This document shows positions 9,313-20,934 of a DNA stretch of 64,000 nucleotides, piece by piece. This DNA comes from Thermodesulforhabdus norvegica (lineage in GTDB: Bacteria; Desulfobacterota; Syntrophobacteria; Syntrophobacterales; Thermodesulforhabdaceae). Positions within the stretch are counted from its first letter, which is position 1, and each line of letters begins with the position of its first letter. The stretch covers positions 356,649 to 420,648 of the forward strand of contig NZ_FOUU01000002.1 of assembly GCF_900114975.1 (NCBI RefSeq), written 5' to 3'. The translations under genes and the position numbers were made by a program. The notes beneath the pieces were generated by a model. That model made no database searches. It had not been told where the DNA came from and saw only the letters and a program-made list of their open reading frames with translations.

Positions 9313-9849
9313 ATGAGAAAGTTTACGGTTGCGCTGATTGCTTTATTTTGTGCCGGGTGCGTTGTTTCGGTGCCGCCGGTGCAGAAGGATCCGTCTGAGG
9401 TTATCGGTCGGCCACCTGAGATCGTGGATTCCTTCACCTATTCCAGGATACCTTCGGGCAGGATACTACCGATCTTTGTCGATGCAGAGGATAAAGACGG
9501 GGATCTTGTGGGGTTTTGGGTGACGGTATCCCAGCTTGGCGGGAATATGTTCTCACGACACTACATACCGTTAAAAGAGGGTAAAGGGTCGCGCATTGTG
9601 GGATTTATGACCATTGATGTTCCCCGGCTTTACAACGTTGAATATCTTCGCATTGAGATGTCGGCCGTGGATGCAGAGGGTAATAGGAGTAATATGGTTA
9701 CTCACTCAGTCGAAATAGGCATGGTCTCATCGGTGAGGGAGAAGGTGCCGGAAAAATGGAAGGGAGTGGGGGGACGGCGAATTGGCCACATATTTTTTGA
9801 CTTTGAAAGAGAAAGCGAGGGAGAAGAGGAGAATTTTCTGAGGCGCTGA
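9313..9849 (+). CDS. Putative lipoprotein of unknown function
   Basis: 178 residues beginning with a lipoprotein signal peptide: MRKFTVALIALFCAGC, with a lipobox FCAGC and acylated Cys16. After cleavage the chain starts CVVSVPPVQKDPSE, with no Asp at position +2, so outer-membrane sorting is plausible. Residues 40-145 look like a beta-sandwich of the immunoglobulin or cadherin kind (FVDAEDKDGDLVGFWVTV, then MSAVDAEGNRSN), a pattern that often binds calcium or sugars. The C-terminus is charged (FERESEGEEENF). I do not recognise the family. It lies 28 bases before the hydrolase gene and may be co-transcribed with it. Confidence 0.8.
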   Translation: MRKFTVALIALFCAGCVVSVPPVQKDPSEVIGRPPEIVDSFTYSRIPSGRILPIFVDAEDKDGDLVGFWVTVSQLGGNMFSRHYIPLKEGKGSRIVGFMTIDVPRLYNVEYLRIEMSAVDAEGNRSNMVTHSVEIGMVSSVREKVPEKWKGVGGRRIGHIFFDFERESEGEEENFLRR

Positions 9850-9877
9850 GTTAAGGGATTGGACAGGAGGGGGACTT

Positions 9878-10696
9878 ATGGCTTACTGCAAGAACGGTGA
9901 GGTGGAGATCTATTATGAAGTCCACGGTGATGGTGCTCCTTTGATTTTCTTAAGCGGGTTAAGCGGTGGTGCCTGGTCCTGGTACAGGCAGATTCCTTAT
10001 TTCAAAGAAAGGTATAGAGTTATAGTTTTTGACAATCGTGGAGCCGGCAGATCTTCCATGCCGCCCGGGCCTTATTCTATGGAGGACTTTGCCGGTGATG
10101 CCTTAGCGCTTTTAGAGGAGTTGGGAATAGACAGAGCTTTTGTCGTGGGCATTTCCATGGGTGGAATGATTGCCCAGCAGCTTGCCGTCATGGCTCCGGA
10201 CAGGGTCAGAGCAATGGTTCTCGGGTGCACTCATTGCGGGAGGGCCAGAAGGATTGCTCCCGAAGCCTGGGTGCTCGAAAGGCTTGGTAATAACCAGGGG
10301 CTTACCCCGGAGGAAATTCTCGATAAAAATATTCCTTTACTTTTCGGGCCCGCTTTCCGGGAGAAGCATCCCGAAGAGATAGAAGAATACAAGAAGGTTC
10401 ATCTCAGCATGCCGCCTCAGCCCATTGATGCATTCCAGGCCCAGGTGGCGGCAATCAATACCTTTGATGTCTGTGAAAAACTTTCTGCTTTGAAATGTCC
10501 TGTGCTGATAATTACCGGAAAGGATGATATACTTGTTCCTCCGGAAAATTCCCGGGTTCTTGCCGAACTTATACCCAATGCAAGACTTGTCGAATGGGAG
10601 AATATCGGACATGCGATACACTTAGAAAACCCGGAACTTTTTAACAGCACCGTTGATTCCTTTTTTAAGGAGTTTTTGGACCGGAGTAATGGATAG
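9878..10696 (+). CDS. Alpha/beta-fold hydrolase
   Basis: 272-residue cytoplasmic hydrolase of the AB_hydrolase_1 family. The catalytic triad reads as Ser93 in GISMGG, Asp216 or Asp217 in TGKDDILVP, and His245 in NIGHAIHLE; the oxyanion region is FLSGLSGG near 24-31. Substrate cannot be told from sequence; relatives include esterases, 3-oxoadipate enol-lactonase-like enzymes and haloperoxidase-like proteins. GGAGG lies about 10 bases upstream of the ATG. The 3' end overlaps rarA by 8 bases, which ties the two genes translationally. Confidence 0.88.
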   Translation: MAYCKNGEVEIYYEVHGDGAPLIFLSGLSGGAWSWYRQIPYFKERYRVIVFDNRGAGRSSMPPGPYSMEDFAGDALALLEELGIDRAFVVGISMGGMIAQQLAVMAPDRVRAMVLGCTHCGRARRIAPEAWVLERLGNNQGLTPEEILDKNIPLLFGPAFREKHPEEIEEYKKVHLSMPPQPIDAFQAQVAAINTFDVCEKLSALKCPVLIITGKDDILVPPENSRVLAELIPNARLVEWENIGHAIHLENPELFNSTVDSFFKEFLDRSNG

Positions 10697-12092
10697 GGTC
10701 TTGAGTGATAGATATACGGGGTTTGCCGAGCTAGCGCCTCTGGCCGAAAGGATGAGACCCCGGAGTATTGATGAGTTTGTAGGACAGAGACACCTGCTTG
10801 CCCCCGGGAAGATATTGTGGAGATACTTTCGAAGCCGTGAATTTCCTTCGCTTATCTTCTGGGGGCCTCCGGGGACGGGAAAAACAACCCTTGCCCGGCT
10901 TATCGTCGATGCGGCCGGGGGGCACTTCATTTTCTATTCTGCGGTAACGGCGGGTGTTCCTGAAATCAGAGCGGCCGTCGAAGAGGCGCGGCAGATCTGG
11001 AGAACTCAGGCTAAAAGGGCATGGCTTTTTCTTGATGAAATTCACAGATTGAACAAGGCTCAGCAGGACGTCCTGCTCCCGCATGTGGAAGCGGGTACGA
11101 TACGTCTTATAGGAGCAACAACCGAGAACCCTTCTTTTGAAATAATCCATCCGCTGCTCTCAAGGGTCCATGTTTTGCTGTTGGAGCCTCTTTCTGCGGA
11201 GGACCTGTCCGTCATTCTGGACAGGGCCCTTTCTGATGTTGAAAGAGGCCTGGGGGCTTACCCTGCTGAAATAACCCGGGAGGCCAGATCGCTTCTTATC
11301 GACTGGGCCGGAGGAGATGCCCGTCGCCTGCTTAATACTCTCGAAGCCGTTGTCATGACCACTCCACCGGATCCGGACAGGGGGGTAAGGCAAATAGACG
11401 CTCAGGCCGTCAGAGATGCCATGCAGCGTCCGGCCGTTCGCTACGACAAATCGGGAGATCAGCATTACGATCTCATATCGGCCTTTCACAAAAGCCTCCG
11501 CGGCAGTGATCCCGATGCGGCTCTTTACTGGCTGGCTAGGATGCTGGAGGCCGGAGAGGATCCTCTCTACATTGCCCGGAGAATCGTGCAGGCGGCCTGC
11601 GAAGACGTAAGCCTTGCCGATCCCTTTGCGCTGGTGGAAGCGATAAGTGCAATGCAGGCCTATCAGTTTATGGGAAGCCCTGAAGGGGACCTTGCTCTGG
11701 CTCAGGCGGCCGTTTACGTGGCCATGGCTCCAAAGAGCAACAGGGTTTATGTAGCTTTTAAAAAAGCCAGAGCTCTGGCGGCACAGACCGGCTCTATTCC
11801 GGTACCCCTTCATCTTAGAAACGCCCCGACGGCACTTATGGAACGGCTGGGCTACTCAAGGGATTACAAATATCCTCATGAATACGCCGGTGGATGGGTT
11901 CCCGAAAACTACATGCCCGAGGGGTATGAAAGCACGATTTTTTACGAACCGGGACATCTGGGCTGGGAAGGGAAGTGGCGAAAAGTCCTTGAGGAGAGGC
12001 GGGAGAAGGTTCGGAAGCTCTTCCGGAAGAAAGGTGATGACGTTAAGCAGAAGGGCTCCGGTGAGCCGCAGTCCGAAAAACGCGATCAATAA
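10689..12092 (+). CDS. rarA: Replication-associated recombination protein A (AAA+ ATPase)
   Basis: RarA/MgsA, a clamp-loader-related AAA+ ATPase that acts at stalled replication forks. With the ATG at 10689 it has 467 residues. Walker A is GPPGTGKT near residues 59-66 and Walker B is LFLDEIHRLN. The C-terminal MgsA-type part carries YDLISAFHKSLRGSD, DPLYIARRIVQAACED and the ending GYKYPHEYAGGWV-like region. A frame open 36 bases further upstream would add residues not seen in the family and lies deeper in the hydrolase gene, so 10689 is preferred. The last 30 residues are a basic, low-complexity tail. pgi follows after 12 bases. Confidence 0.94.
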   Translation: MDRVLSDRYTGFAELAPLAERMRPRSIDEFVGQRHLLAPGKILWRYFRSREFPSLIFWGPPGTGKTTLARLIVDAAGGHFIFYSAVTAGVPEIRAAVEEARQIWRTQAKRAWLFLDEIHRLNKAQQDVLLPHVEAGTIRLIGATTENPSFEIIHPLLSRVHVLLLEPLSAEDLSVILDRALSDVERGLGAYPAEITREARSLLIDWAGGDARRLLNTLEAVVMTTPPDPDRGVRQIDAQAVRDAMQRPAVRYDKSGDQHYDLISAFHKSLRGSDPDAALYWLARMLEAGEDPLYIARRIVQAACEDVSLADPFALVEAISAMQAYQFMGSPEGDLALAQAAVYVAMAPKSNRVYVAFKKARALAAQTGSIPVPLHLRNAPTALMERLGYSRDYKYPHEYAGGWVPENYMPEGYESTIFYEPGHLGWEGKWRKVLEERREKVRKLFRKKGDDVKQKGSGEPQSEKRDQ

Positions 12093-12104
12093 ACAGGAGA
12101 GGCT

Positions 12105-13466
12105 ATGACCGGGACGGCGAAAGGCATGATAGGGTTTGATTGGGCCTATTGCAGGGCCCTGGCGGTGGGAGTTCAGGACGGTATTGCCGATGAAGATGTG
12201 GAGCGGTGGCTCCCAGAAGCCCGAAAAGTACATGAACGGATCCTAAAGGAACGGGAATCGGGACTTCTGGCTTTCTGGGACATAATCGAGGACGAAAAGG
12301 TCGAAGAACGGGTTTTAGAGATAGCCGAACACTTCAAGGGCAGGCTTGTTGACAACATCGTTGTACTCGGGATAGGTGGGTCTGCCCTTGGAGCTCAGGC
12401 ATTGTTCGATGCACTCGTCAGCCCCTTTTACAACCTCACTACAAGGCCTCGTTTTTTCGTTCTTGATAACATAGATCCCCTTACCTTCTCACAGTTTCTG
12501 GATATGGTGGATCTCGGACGGACCGTCTTCGTCGTCATAAGCAAGTCCGGAACGACGGCTGAAACTTTAAGTCAGTTCCTTATCGTAAAGGAAAGGGTTG
12601 TTTCGTTACTGGGACGGGAAGCTCTTAAAAAGCATTTCGTTGTTGTTACGGACCCCGACAAAGGTGTACTTCGATCGTGGGTGAGAGAGTCAGGCGTTCT
12701 GAGCTGCGACATACCTCCCGGGCTTGGCGGTCGTTTTTCGGTTCTTTCGGCAGTAGGGCTTGTGCCGGCAGCTCTTCTTGGGTTGGACATCAGGGAACTG
12801 CGTGAAGGTGCCAGAGCCATGGCGGCACTGTGCGAAACCGCCTCCGTAATAGAAAACCCTGCATACTGTAACGGTCTCTACCATGTAATAGCCGATCTGG
12901 ACAAGGGTAAGAATATTCACGTTTATTGGGCTTACTCCGATTCCCTTTATTCCTTTGCCGATTGGCTGAGGCAGCTCATAGCCGAAAGCCTTGGGAAGAA
13001 AGTAGGAGAGAAACTCTATGGACCCACGCCCGTCAAGGCTCGAGGGGTTACGGATCAGCATTCTCAACTTCAACTGTACAGGGAAGGGCCGAACAACAAA
13101 ATCATAACTTTCATAGGCGTAAAATCCTGGCCCGCCGATGTTGACATTCCTCCGGCAGAAGAAGAATCGCTGGCAGATGCAGGATATCTGGGTGGCAAGA
13201 AAATGGGAGAACTTTTCCACGCAGAACAGCGAGCCACTGCCTGGGCTCTTGCTGAGGCCGGACGCCCGAATATCACACTGTGGTTTCCCCAGGTTACCCC
13301 CTACACAATAGGGCAGGCCTTTTTCCTTTACGAGCTTCAAACGGTTTTTATGGGATACCTGTACGGCGTGAATCCTTTTGATCAGCCGGGAGTCGAGCTC
13401 TCGAAGAAGATGACTTACGGACTTATGGGTCGTAAAGGGTTTGAGGAGTTCGTAAGGTATCTTTGA
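12105..13466 (+). CDS. pgi: Glucose-6-phosphate isomerase
   Basis: Interconverts glucose 6-phosphate and fructose 6-phosphate in the cytoplasm. 453 residues, the length of the shorter bacterial form. Sugar-phosphate-binding motifs are clear: GIGGSALGAQALF near residue 88, SKSGTTAET near 148, GGRFSVLSAVGL near 207, and the catalytic-region motif DQHSQLQLYREGP near 316. Its stop shares bases with the start of the histidine kinase gene (TTGA overlap), so this glycolytic gene is in the same transcript as a two-component system. Confidence 0.96.
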   Translation: MTGTAKGMIGFDWAYCRALAVGVQDGIADEDVERWLPEARKVHERILKERESGLLAFWDIIEDEKVEERVLEIAEHFKGRLVDNIVVLGIGGSALGAQALFDALVSPFYNLTTRPRFFVLDNIDPLTFSQFLDMVDLGRTVFVVISKSGTTAETLSQFLIVKERVVSLLGREALKKHFVVVTDPDKGVLRSWVRESGVLSCDIPPGLGGRFSVLSAVGLVPAALLGLDIRELREGARAMAALCETASVIENPAYCNGLYHVIADLDKGKNIHVYWAYSDSLYSFADWLRQLIAESLGKKVGEKLYGPTPVKARGVTDQHSQLQLYREGPNNKIITFIGVKSWPADVDIPPAEEESLADAGYLGGKKMGELFHAEQRATAWALAEAGRPNITLWFPQVTPYTIGQAFFLYELQTVFMGYLYGVNPFDQPGVELSKKMTYGLMGRKGFEEFVRYL

Positions 13467-14995
13467 AAAGGTTGGGATTGACCTTGAGGAAGGGCGTTAA
13501 AAGAAACATTGAAGAGCTTGAAAGAGTTCAACCTTTTGAACTTGTAAAGTTCCTTTCGCTGTCCAGCCTTGTAGTCGTGCTGGTCAGCACTTTTATCCTT
13601 TCGGCTTTTATTGCCCGTGGAGTAAAGGAAATCATTTTGAGAAAAAGCGAGGAATACGCCGCTCTGGTTGCCGAGAACCTGAATTATCAGGTCTGGTACC
13701 AGTTCACCCTTCCTGTGCTGATTGTGGAAAAAACCATCGAATTGCGGAGGCCTCAGCAGTACGAACGGCTTGACAGGGTGGTGAGGACGGCAATTCACGG
13801 TCTTTCGGTCGAAAAGGTTAATATCTATGACCTGAATCAAATCCTTACCTACAGTACCGAATCCGATGATTTGGGCAAAAAGGTTAACCTGGGGGACATT
13901 TTCAAAAGAGTTACGGCCGGAGAAAGCGTTTCGGTCTTTGAAGGCGGTAAGTCCTTTCTGGGTTTTGAATGGCCCTGGGGTAAGAGGGCCTTCAGGCTGA
14001 AGACCTATATCCCCATGTGGGAAGAGAGGCCCTTTACATGGAAGAGGGGAAAGATTCTCGGTGTTTTTGAGGTAATCCAGGATGTATCTCGTGATTATGA
14101 GATGATATTTCGGTTTCAGTGGTTTGTTATCGGCGGTTTTACCGTTTTCTGCGGCGTCCTTCTCGTTGCCCTTGCGCTCATAGCCAAGCGGGCAGAGATC
14201 ATTATAGAACGCCGTGCCGAGGAAAGACAGCGTCTGCGTGAACGGCTTCACAGAGCGGAGCATCTTGCAACTCTGGGCGAAATGATAGCCTCTGTTTCCC
14301 ACGAGATAAAAAATCCCCTGGGGATTATTAACAGCACCGCTCAACTGCTTCAAAACAGACTGTCCGATGAGAAGCAGAAGCGCCTTGCGGGTATTATAAT
14401 TGAAGAAGCATCCAGGCTTAACAATATTGTTGTGGAGTTTCTGGATTTCGCCCGTCCTAAAGAGCCTCAAATTGCCCCCTGCGACGTGGAAGAGATCCTC
14501 AACAGGATTCTTGCAACTCTCACTTCTCAATGGTCCTCTTCGGGTATCCGGGTGGAGAAAAGCTTTTCAGGAGCCGGCGTGCGGGTTCAGGCCGACGAAT
14601 TGCTTCTTTACCGGGCTTTTTACAACATCATAACCAATGCCCTTCAGGCAATGGAAAAGACCGGGGGAACTCTTACGGTGGAAACAAAGCTGGACGGGTT
14701 TGACGGTATCAGGGCTGGTGGTATGGTTAATGGGGAAGGGAGTTTCCTCGTTACCGTGAGGGATACCGGTCCGGGTATAGACGATTCGATCAGGGACAAG
14801 ATTTTCAGGCCTTTTTTTACGACGAAGGAAAGAGGGACGGGGCTGGGACTGGCCATTGTGAGATCCATAGTTGAAGAGCACGGTGGTGAGATTTTTGTGG
14901 AGAGTGCCGAAGGGAAGGGCACGGCCGTTACGGTTAAAATTCCCCTGAGGGAGGCGGAAAGGAGAGATGAAGCCAATAGTGCTGGTGGTGGATGA
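13463..14995 (+). CDS. Membrane sensor histidine kinase
   Basis: 510 residues beginning at a TTG that overlaps the pgi stop by 4 bases. Transmembrane helix 1 is about 29-51, a periplasmic sensor region of roughly 160 residues follows, and helix 2 is about 219-242. The HisKA domain has phospho-acceptor His280 in SVSHEIKNP. The ATP-binding domain shows the N box ([10 protein letters not shown]), G1 (DTGPGID), F box (FRPFFTT) and G2 (GTGLGLAI). The periplasmic part matches no sensor fold I recognise, so the stimulus is unknown. Its partner is the response regulator whose start lies inside its 3' end. Confidence 0.93.
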   Translation: MKRLGLTLRKGVKRNIEELERVQPFELVKFLSLSSLVVVLVSTFILSAFIARGVKEIILRKSEEYAALVAENLNYQVWYQFTLPVLIVEKTIELRRPQQYERLDRVVRTAIHGLSVEKVNIYDLNQILTYSTESDDLGKKVNLGDIFKRVTAGESVSVFEGGKSFLGFEWPWGKRAFRLKTYIPMWEERPFTWKRGKILGVFEVIQDVSRDYEMIFRFQWFVIGGFTVFCGVLLVALALIAKRAEIIIERRAEERQRLRERLHRAEHLATLGEMIASVSHEIKNPLGIINSTAQLLQNRLSDEKQKRLAGIIIEEASRLNNIVVEFLDFARPKEPQIAPCDVEEILNRILATLTSQWSSSGIRVEKSFSGAGVRVQADELLLYRAFYNIITNALQAMEKTGGTLTVETKLDGFDGIRAGGMVNGEGSFLVTVRDTGPGIDDSIRDKIFRPFFTTKERGTGLGLAIVRSIVEEHGGEIFVESAEGKGTAVTVKIPLREAERRDEANSAGGG

Positions 14996-16370
14996 TGAGA
15001 AGAACTGGCTTATCGTACTTGAGGAAATTCTCGAAGACGAGGGTTATGAGGTCCTGACCGCCGACAACGCCCGTGAAGCCCTGCAGATTGCGATGAACAA
15101 CGATGTGGATGTTGTTGTAACCGATATGAAAATGCCGGAGATAGACGGGATAACCTTTCTGGACCGTCTGCACAGGGCTAAACCCGATGTTCCCATAATA
15201 ATGATGACGGCCTACGGCACGGTGGAAAAGGCCGTTGAAGCCATGAAAAAGGGAGCCTTTGATTATATCTGCAAGCCCTTTACCAACGAAGAGTTTCTGG
15301 TGGTCGTTTCAAAGGCTCTTGAACACTTCAGGCTGGTTTCGGCCAAGAAAGAGCTTCAAAGGGAAGTTGAAGAACGGTACAGATTTAGCAATATCGTGGG
15401 CAAGAGCCCCGTGATGAAAAAGCTTTTTGATACCATCGAGAAAATAGCCCCCTCCAAGGCCACGGTGCTCATAACCGGAGAATCCGGCACCGGAAAAGAG
15501 CTTATAGCCCGTGCCATCCACTATCATAGCCCTAGACGCGACAAGCCCTTCGTATCGGTTAACTGTGGTGCCCTTCCGGAGACACTGCTCGAAAGCGAGC
15601 TTTTCGGGCACGAAAAGGGAGCCTTTACCGGAGCGGTTCAGAGAAGAAAAGGACGCTTTGAGCTGGCCCACGAGGGCACTCTCTTTCTTGATGAGATCAG
15701 TGAAATGTCACCTCATCTTCAGGTAAAGCTCTTGAGGGTACTTCAGGAAATGGAGTTCGAACGGGTAGGTGGTATGGAAACCATAAGGGTCGATGTCAGG
15801 GTTATTGCGGCGTCAAACAGAGATCTTAAAGCCGAGATGGAAGAAGGCCGATTCCGCCAGGACCTTTTCTATCGTCTTAATGTCGTTCACATTCACGTTC
15901 CGCCTCTTAGAGAGCGAAAAGAGGATATCCCCTTGCTCATACAGCACTTTCTGACCAAATATGCCGGGGAACTCGGTAAAAGGTCGCCCGTAAGAGTTCA
16001 TCCCGAAGCCATGAGATGTCTTATGGACTATCACTGGCCGGGTAACGTAAGGGAGCTGGAAAATGTAATCGAACGGGCTCTTATACTGGCAACGGGTGAA
16101 GAGATAACTCTCAGGGATTTACCGGATGAGGTCAGGAATCCCGAACCGGATCGAGAAATCGAAGGTGGAAAGACCTCGGTTCCGCTAACCAGAAGGCAGG
16201 AAAAAGCGCTGGAATTCATAAGGAAACACGGGTACATCACCAATAAGTATTACGCCGAGATCAATAACATTTCTCCCCGACAGTCTCTCAGAGAGCTCGA
16301 TGACCTTAGAGAAAAAGGCGTTGTGGTCAGAATTGGAAAGGGCAGGGGAGCGCGGTATGTGCTCGCCTGA
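14967..16370 (+). CDS. NtrC-type sigma-54 response regulator with winged-helix C-terminus
   Basis: 467 residues. Receiver domain 1-120, with acidic pocket Asp9-Asp10 and phospho-acceptor Asp53 in VTDMKMPE. The AAA+ domain is 140-375: Walker A GESGTGKE (171-178), the sigma-54 contact loop GAFTGA (218-223) and Walker B LFLDEIS. The usual C-terminal Fis helix-turn-helix is replaced by about 60 residues from [19 protein letters not shown] through [12 protein letters not shown] to [11 protein letters not shown], which reads as a winged helix like those ending Fic- and AlbA_2-type proteins. GGAGAG precedes the ATG, which overlaps the kinase gene by 29 bases. Targets are unknown; no sigma-54 -24/-12 site was found by eye nearby. 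Confidence 0.93.
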   Translation: MKPIVLVVDDEKNWLIVLEEILEDEGYEVLTADNAREALQIAMNNDVDVVVTDMKMPEIDGITFLDRLHRAKPDVPIIMMTAYGTVEKAVEAMKKGAFDYICKPFTNEEFLVVVSKALEHFRLVSAKKELQREVEERYRFSNIVGKSPVMKKLFDTIEKIAPSKATVLITGESGTGKELIARAIHYHSPRRDKPFVSVNCGALPETLLESELFGHEKGAFTGAVQRRKGRFELAHEGTLFLDEISEMSPHLQVKLLRVLQEMEFERVGGMETIRVDVRVIAASNRDLKAEMEEGRFRQDLFYRLNVVHIHVPPLRERKEDIPLLIQHFLTKYAGELGKRSPVRVHPEAMRCLMDYHWPGNVRELENVIERALILATGEEITLRDLPDEVRNPEPDREIEGGKTSVPLTRRQEKALEFIRKHGYITNKYYAEINNISPRQSLRELDDLREKGVVVRIGKGRGARYVLA

Positions 16371-16394
16371 CAGGAGCTTCCTGGTGAGTGATTT

Positions 16395-17951
16395 ATGCAT
16401 GATGTTGCCTATCGGGTAACCGTTAAGGGCTATCGAAAGATCGTAGAGCTGGAGAAGGTGGGATACATTTATCCCGGCGGTCTGAGGGCGCTCAGTAATA
16501 TAAGCCTTTCCGTTTACGAAGGGGACAGGATCGCTCTTGTGGGGCACAATGGTTCGGGTAAGACCACCCTGGGGAAAGTTTTGGCCGGTATTTACGCCCC
16601 TACAGAGGGTAAATGCTGGAAAGATGATTCCGTCGTCTGTGGAATGGTTTTTCAGGATCCCGACGACCAGCTTTTCTGCACGTCCGTGAAAGACGACATC
16701 GCCTTTGGCTTGCTTACCGAGGGAATTTCCCCCGATGTTGCCGGCGATAGGGTTCTTGAAACGGCAGAACTCTTCGGGATCTCGAACCTTCTGGACAGAG
16801 AACCTCACAATCTCAGCTACGGCCAGCGCAAGCTAGTGGCTCTTGCATCTGTGCTTGTGATGAACCCTTCTATTGTAATTCTGGATGAGCCCACGGCCGG
16901 GCTGGACCCCGAATACGAAGAAAAAGCCCTTGAAATTCTGGATGGCTACAAAGGTACGCTGATTTGTATAAGTCACGACCTCTTCTTTTTATACCACCTC
17001 TGTAACAGAGCGGTTGTTTTGAAGCAGGGGAAGATCCATCATGATTATTCTATGGGTGACCTTGTGTCTCACAGGGCTTCGTTGAAGGAGCACGGTCTTG
17101 ACTTCACCTACAGGTTTTACTGTTGCGGAACGGATTTTCCCGTAAAGACTAAAACCGGAGAGAAGGGGTCAGAGGCTAACGAAAGTCTTATATCTCTGAG
17201 AAATGTCGGGTACCGGTATCGGGACGGAACCGTTGCACTTCACGGTATTTCTCTGGATGTAAAAAAAGGTGAAAGAATCGGGTTAATCGGAGCGAACGGA
17301 GCCGGAAAGTCAACACTTGCGCTTATACTCAGCGGAGTTCTGAAGCCCTGCGGTGAGTATTTCTTCGAGGGAAGACCGGTAACCGATAAGGTGCGCGGGG
17401 AACTCTGGAAGCGTGTGGGCATGGTGTTTCAGGATCCTATGGATCAGCTTTTCTGCCCGAGCTGTCGTGAAGAGGTCGCCTTCGGTCCCGAAAACATGGA
17501 GCTTGATGGTGAGGAGGTGGACAATCGGGTGAGATGGGCCATGAACTGTGTAAACCTGGCAGGTTATGACGATCGGGTGCCTCACAGGTTGAGCGGCGGT
17601 GAGCAACGGCGTCTGGTACTTGCTTCGGTTTTGAGCATGAGGCCTGAAGTGCTGATACTTGATGAACCGACCAATAATCTGGATCCGGAAAGTGAGTCAG
17701 AGCTGATAAAGATTCTCGATAGCCTTGAGTCAACGCTCATAATAATAAGCCACGACCTTTGTTTCCTTTCTTTTTTGTGCGATCGGGCTGTTGTCATGCA
17801 TCGTGGTCACATAGTGATGGATTTACCCTTTCAGGATTTCATGAAGCATGAGGTGGAATCTCTCAGGCTGAGCCATTATCACCATCACGGTTATAGGCAG
17901 AAGTGTTGCCGAACCATACGGGAGTTGTTCTACAGCGATTGGATTGGCTGA
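16395..17951 (+). CDS. Double ABC ATPase of ECF/cobalt type (EcfA1-EcfA2 or CbiO-like fusion)
   Basis: 518 residues with two complete ABC ATPase domains in one chain. Domain 1: Walker A GHNGSGKT (50-57), signature LSYGQRK, Walker B VILDEPTAGLD. Domain 2 begins near 255: GANGAGKS, LSGGEQRR, LILDEPTNNLD. The Q-loop VFQDPDDQLF/VFQDPMDQLF in both halves is the mark of energy-coupling-factor ATPases. The C-terminus has a histidine cluster (HYHHHGYRQKCC), suggestive of metal. No T or S (substrate) component lies in this window, so the vitamin or metal carried is unknown. It starts 24 bases after the response regulator and may belong to the same operon. Confidence 0.9.
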   Translation: MHDVAYRVTVKGYRKIVELEKVGYIYPGGLRALSNISLSVYEGDRIALVGHNGSGKTTLGKVLAGIYAPTEGKCWKDDSVVCGMVFQDPDDQLFCTSVKDDIAFGLLTEGISPDVAGDRVLETAELFGISNLLDREPHNLSYGQRKLVALASVLVMNPSIVILDEPTAGLDPEYEEKALEILDGYKGTLICISHDLFFLYHLCNRAVVLKQGKIHHDYSMGDLVSHRASLKEHGLDFTYRFYCCGTDFPVKTKTGEKGSEANESLISLRNVGYRYRDGTVALHGISLDVKKGERIGLIGANGAGKSTLALILSGVLKPCGEYFFEGRPVTDKVRGELWKRVGMVFQDPMDQLFCPSCREEVAFGPENMELDGEEVDNRVRWAMNCVNLAGYDDRVPHRLSGGEQRRLVLASVLSMRPEVLILDEPTNNLDPESESELIKILDSLESTLIIISHDLCFLSFLCDRAVVMHRGHIVMDLPFQDFMKHEVESLRLSHYHHHGYRQKCCRTIRELFYSDWIG

Positions 17952-17959
17952 AAGGAACA

Positions 17960-17980
17960 GGGCAGGCATGGTGCCCGCCC
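17960..17980 (-). terminator. Hairpin after eno
   Basis: On the minus strand the 9-base arms GGGCGGGCA and TGCCTGCCC pair (one G-U) around a 3-base loop, 12 bases after the eno stop. The tail TGTTCCTTTC is only moderately U-rich. Pairing is better on the minus-strand RNA than on the plus strand, where the wobble becomes a mismatch, so it is assigned to eno. Confidence 0.55.
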
Positions 17981-17992
17981 TTCATGTTCGGA

Positions 17993-19962
<1,970 letters not shown>

Positions 19963-19988
<26 letters not shown>

Positions 19989-20934
19989 CGGTTTGATTCC
20001 CGAAAGAAATATTACCTTTATCGCGAAAAGGGCGGAGATTTTGAAGTGCCTCCGCCGTTTTTTTTGGGACAGGGGATTCCTTGAAGTTGAAACCCCCCTG
20101 ATCACCAGTGAACCTGCCCCTGAAGCTCATATTGAACCGCTCAGGTGTGAACTCGGATGGCTGATAACAAGCCCCGAACTCCACATGAAACGGCTTATTG
20201 CTTCGGGCCTTGAGAAAATTTTTCAGATTACCAGGGTATTTCGAAAGGGAGAGCTGGGCAAAAAACATCTTCCTGAGTTCACCATGCTCGAGTGGTACAG
20301 AGCGGGAGAAAGCTATGAGGCTTTGATCGAGGATTGCAGGGATCTCATCAGTTTTGTTGCCTTTGAGCTGAACCTTCCGTCTCCCTTCGCCTACGAGGGG
20401 AAGTTATTGAGACACAATAACGGCCTTTCCGTGATAACCGTGGAAGAAGCCTTTTTAAGGTGGGCGGGATGGAACCCCGTCCGAAAGCCCGATCCGGACA
20501 GGTTTTATGTCGATCTCGTCGAAAAGGTTGAACCCCAAATGGGTATTCCCGATCCTACGGTACTGAAGGATTATCCTGCTTCGGAATCGGCTCTGGCCAG
20601 ACTTAAAGAAAACGATCCAATGGTGTGTGAGAGGTTTGAGCTTTACTGGGGAGGGCTGGAACTGGCGAACGGGTTCTCCGAATTAACGGACCCGATCGAG
20701 CAACGTCGAAGGTTCGAACAGGTCCTTTCAGCAAGATCTGAGGGTTCACTGCCGCCTTTGCCTGTACCGAAAAAATTCCTTTCGGCTCTTTCAAGCCTTC
20801 CGCCCTGTGCCGGAATTGCCCTGGGGGTGGATCGTCTGGTAATGATTATAACGGGTGCTGCAAAGATTGGAGAGGTGGTGGCCTTCTCGGAGGATTTTTA
20901 TGAAAATTCCCGAAGGGCAGAAACATGTTTATGA
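19963..20934 (+). CDS. epmA: EF-P lysyltransferase EpmA (PoxA/GenX, truncated LysRS paralogue)
   Basis: A lysyl-tRNA-synthetase catalytic core without the anticodon-binding domain, about 320 residues. Motif 1 is GFLEVETPLI; motif 2 is FRKGELGKKHLPEFTMLEW; motif 3 is GIALGVDRLVMI near the C-terminus. E. coli EpmA attaches (R)-beta-lysine to EF-P; the gene starts inside the 3' end of efp, which makes the substrate very likely. Starts are possible at ATG 19942, ATG 19963 (GGGAG just upstream) or TTG 19975 (GGAG upstream); the N-terminus of E. coli EpmA fits the last two best. EpmB, the lysine 2,3-aminomutase that would supply beta-lysine, is not in the window. Confidence 0.88.

Noticed and set aside
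10653-10688. Upstream start for rarA
   Set aside because: Would overlap the hydrolase gene by 44 bases and add residues not seen in the family.
13415-14530. 371-codon open frame opposite the histidine kinase
   Set aside because: Antisense shadow of a well-supported gene with no recognisable domain.
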